This document shows, one piece after another, positions 23,439-24,787 of a stretch of DNA of 24,787 nt. The DNA is from JBOGZI01 sp050697275 (lineage in GTDB: Bacteria; Actinomycetota; Thermoleophilia; Solirubrobacterales; 70-9): positions 1 through 24,787 of the forward strand of contig JBOGZI010000063.1 in assembly GCA_050697275.1 (NCBI GenBank). The letters are read 5' to 3'. Below the pieces are notes generated by a model that saw only the letters and a list, made by a program, of their open reading frames with translations, was not told the DNA's origin and ran no database searches. The position numbers were made by a program, and so were the translations under genes. Numbering within the stretch: the stretch's first letter is position 1; each line of letters opens with the position of its first letter.

Positions 23439-23882
23439 ATGGTGGTGGCGTCGGCCGCGATCTGCTGCCTCCTCGGCGGCTGCGGCGGCGCGCTCGAGGA
23501 CGAGGCGAGGAGGCAGGCGGAGGACGGCACGTCGCCGGGAGCCGCGGACGACTCAGGGGATTCGGCTGCGGGCGCGCCCCGACCGGAACGGGCTCGCTGC
23601 CCCGCGGAGCTGAGGGGATGCCGCGCCGCGGAGGGCGTGGTCATCTTCGTCGAGGCGGTGGATCCCGACGGGGACGGGGATGCCCACTTCGTCCTCTCCA
23701 GCCGCGAGGGGATAACCGCGCCGGGGATCACGGTCGTCGACGTGCGGCGCGATCTCCGCCCGCGCCCCCTCCCCGGCCGCGGCGACCGGATCAGCGCCGC
23801 GGGGCCGGTCTACCCGGGCTCCTACGGCCAGCGCCAGATCGAGGCGGTGGTGGTGAACACGGCATACACTGAGCCGCGATGA
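23439..23882 (+). CDS. Small putative lipoprotein
   Basis: About 147 residues from the ATG at 23439. The N-terminus has a short hydrophobic stretch with a lipobox-like LLGGC (Cys at about residue 15), followed by an acidic, Ala/Gly-rich linker and a small C-terminal domain (about 60-147: CPAELRGCRAAEG, EAVDPDGDGDAHFVL, GRGDRISAAGPVYPG). That domain resembles short OB-like beta folds, but I do not recognise a family. The DPDGDGD stretch could bind calcium. An in-frame TTG at 23406 would add LSTSANPSRRK, giving the basic n-region a lipoprotein signal normally has, so it may be the true start. The last 4 nt overlap the next gene (ATGA), implying coupled expression. Confidence 0.65.
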   Translation: MVVASAAICCLLGGCGGALEDEARRQAEDGTSPGAADDSGDSAAGAPRPERARCPAELRGCRAAEGVVIFVEAVDPDGDGDAHFVLSSREGITAPGITVVDVRRDLRPRPLPGRGDRISAAGPVYPGSYGQRQIEAVVVNTAYTEPR

Positions 23883-24280
23883 GGCTGCCCCGGGTCGCGA
23901 TCGCGATTGCCGTGACGGCGGCGCTCGGGGCCGCCCTTCCGGCGAGTGCGGACGTCTCGCGCACCGCCCGCTTCGACTCCTTCGGCCAGCGGGTCGGCTG
24001 CGGCGTCCAGCTCAAGCAGCTCGGCGGGATCAGCTGCTTCTCCGAGGCGCTTCCCGCCAAGGAGCTCGACGGCTACATCGAGCTGCACGCCCACGGCGAT
24101 CCGACCACCGGCGAGCGCGGCGACTCGCCGTGGCGCAACGGAAGATCGACGACGCTGCGCCCGGGGGACAGCTGGAAGCGGGCCGGGGTGAGGTGCCATC
24201 GCTTCAAGAAGCTGCTGCGCTGCAAGAACCAGGACGCCAACGGCTTCATCCTGACCCCGAAGGCGTACAGCGTGTTTTGA
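23879..24280 (+). CDS. Small secreted protein, DUF6636-like
   Basis: 133 residues. Signal peptide MRLPRVAIAIAVTAALG with cleavage near PASA (about residue 24). The mature part has four Cys (GCGVQL, SCFSEA, RCHRFK, RCKNQ), consistent with two disulfides. The C-terminal pattern (LRPGDSWKRAGVRCHR, LRCKNQDANGFIL, then YSVF) resembles short actinobacterial secreted proteins of the DUF6636 type, as far as I can recall. Function is unknown. The ATG overlaps the upstream lipoprotein stop by 4 nt, so the two are probably co-translated, and both are extracytoplasmic. Confidence 0.75.
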   Translation: MRLPRVAIAIAVTAALGAALPASADVSRTARFDSFGQRVGCGVQLKQLGGISCFSEALPAKELDGYIELHAHGDPTTGERGDSPWRNGRSTTLRPGDSWKRAGVRCHRFKKLLRCKNQDANGFILTPKAYSVF

Positions 24281-24320
24281 GTCGGGTTGCTCCTCGGCGC
24301 AGCGGGCGGAGCAGCCTCGC

Positions 24321-24787
24321 ATGATCGACGAGCGGCTGATCAGGGCGCTGCACGTCGAGGCGCTGCGCCGCGACCAGCTCCACGCCGAGCGCGAGCCGCA
24401 CCTGCTCTTCCAGGCCTCGACGATCGGCGCGCTGCTGGGCGGCGCCTATGAGGGCGACGTCAGCTTCGGCGAGCTCGCCAAGCACGGCGACCTCGGCCTC
24501 GGCACCCTCAACGCCCTCGACGGCGAGATGATCGCCCTCGACGGCCGCTTCTACCGCGCCGACCTCGACGGCGGCGTCAGCGAGGTCGCCCCAGCGACCC
24601 GCACCCCGTTCGCGGTGCTCACCTGGTTCCAGCCGACGGTCGAGCTGGAGCTCGCCGGGCCGCTCTCCCACGAGCAGCTGGTCGAGCGCCTCGACGCCGC
24701 CCTGCCGCCCGGGACGCAGGCCTGCGCGGTCCGGGTCGACGGCTCCTTCGAGCTGATCCGGGCGCGCTCTGTGCCTCGGCAGTCCCC
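24321..24787 (+). CDS. Acetolactate decarboxylase, 5' part (runs off the edge)
   Basis: The frame is open from ATG 24321 to the right end (155 complete codons). The sequence matches the N-terminal half of alpha-acetolactate decarboxylase: LLFQASTIGALLGGAYEGDV, then FGELAKHGDLGLGTLNALDG with the conserved Glu, EMIALDGRFYRADLDGGV and TRTPFAVLTWF. The enzyme decarboxylates 2-acetolactate to acetoin. The zinc-binding histidines lie in the C-terminal half, beyond the window, so activity cannot be judged. The last visible residues (RARSVPRQSP) remain in frame. It is on the same strand as the lactate-oxidation pair, 40 nt after the small secreted protein, and could be part of the same transcript. 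A budA-type gene is meant, but the symbol is withheld because the gene is incomplete. Confidence 0.85.
   Translation, partial: MIDERLIRALHVEALRRDQLHAEREPHLLFQASTIGALLGGAYEGDVSFGELAKHGDLGLGTLNALDGEMIALDGRFYRADLDGGVSEVAPATRTPFAVLTWFQPTVELELAGPLSHEQLVERLDAALPPGTQACAVRVDGSFELIRARSVPRQS

Overview
The window is GC-rich, almost fully coding, and reads as chromosomal DNA of a high-GC actinobacterium. A deep-branching lineage such as Thermoleophilia/Solirubrobacterales is my best guess. This rests on the six-gene mce cassette, a DUF3556 membrane protein, a mycobacterial-type lactate 2-monooxygenase, an actinobacterial HTH/LAGLIDADG-type remnant, and secreted proteins with long poly-lysine tails. The lineage is inferred; no rRNA is present to settle it.

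Left part (1-11.3 kb, all minus strand). Two tandem paralogous secreted proteins with lysine-rich tails lie at 17-871 and 1066-1881. Upstream of them in transcription order is an operon of six consecutive MCE-domain proteins (2117-11036). Every junction overlaps by 1 or 4 nt, so the set is probably translated as one coupled unit. No YrbE/MlaE permease and no MlaF-type ATPase lies at either end of the operon within the window.

Middle (11.3-12.4 kb). Two tRNA genes diverge here: tRNA-Glu(CTC) on minus with a clear terminator, and tRNA-Leu(CAG) on plus. Directly after tRNA-Leu lies a broken gene with an N-terminal helix-turn-helix, a LAGLIDADG-like motif and a separate C-terminal conserved block in another frame.

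12.4-19.0 kb, minus strand. In coordinate order these are a stand-alone EAL-domain protein with an E-L-L signature, a phytoene-desaturase/PYROXD2-like FAD oxidoreductase coupled by a TTGA overlap to a DUF3556 multi-pass membrane protein, and a large secreted alpha/beta-hydrolase-like protein.

19.15-24.8 kb, plus strand. This holds a secreted sulfatase, then a coupled pair made of an acetyl-CoA hydrolase/CoA-transferase and a lactate 2-monooxygenase-like flavoenzyme. Together these could take lactate to acetate to acetyl-CoA. A small lipoprotein and a small secreted DUF6636-like protein follow, overlapping by 4 nt. The 5' part of an acetolactate decarboxylase gene runs off the right edge.

The genes are dominated by envelope and secreted functions (MCE lipid-transfer proteins, lysine-tailed exported proteins, hydrolase, sulfatase) plus a short carbon-metabolism block. 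Intergenic gaps are all under 300 bases. No CRISPR array, insertion sequence or prophage gene was seen.
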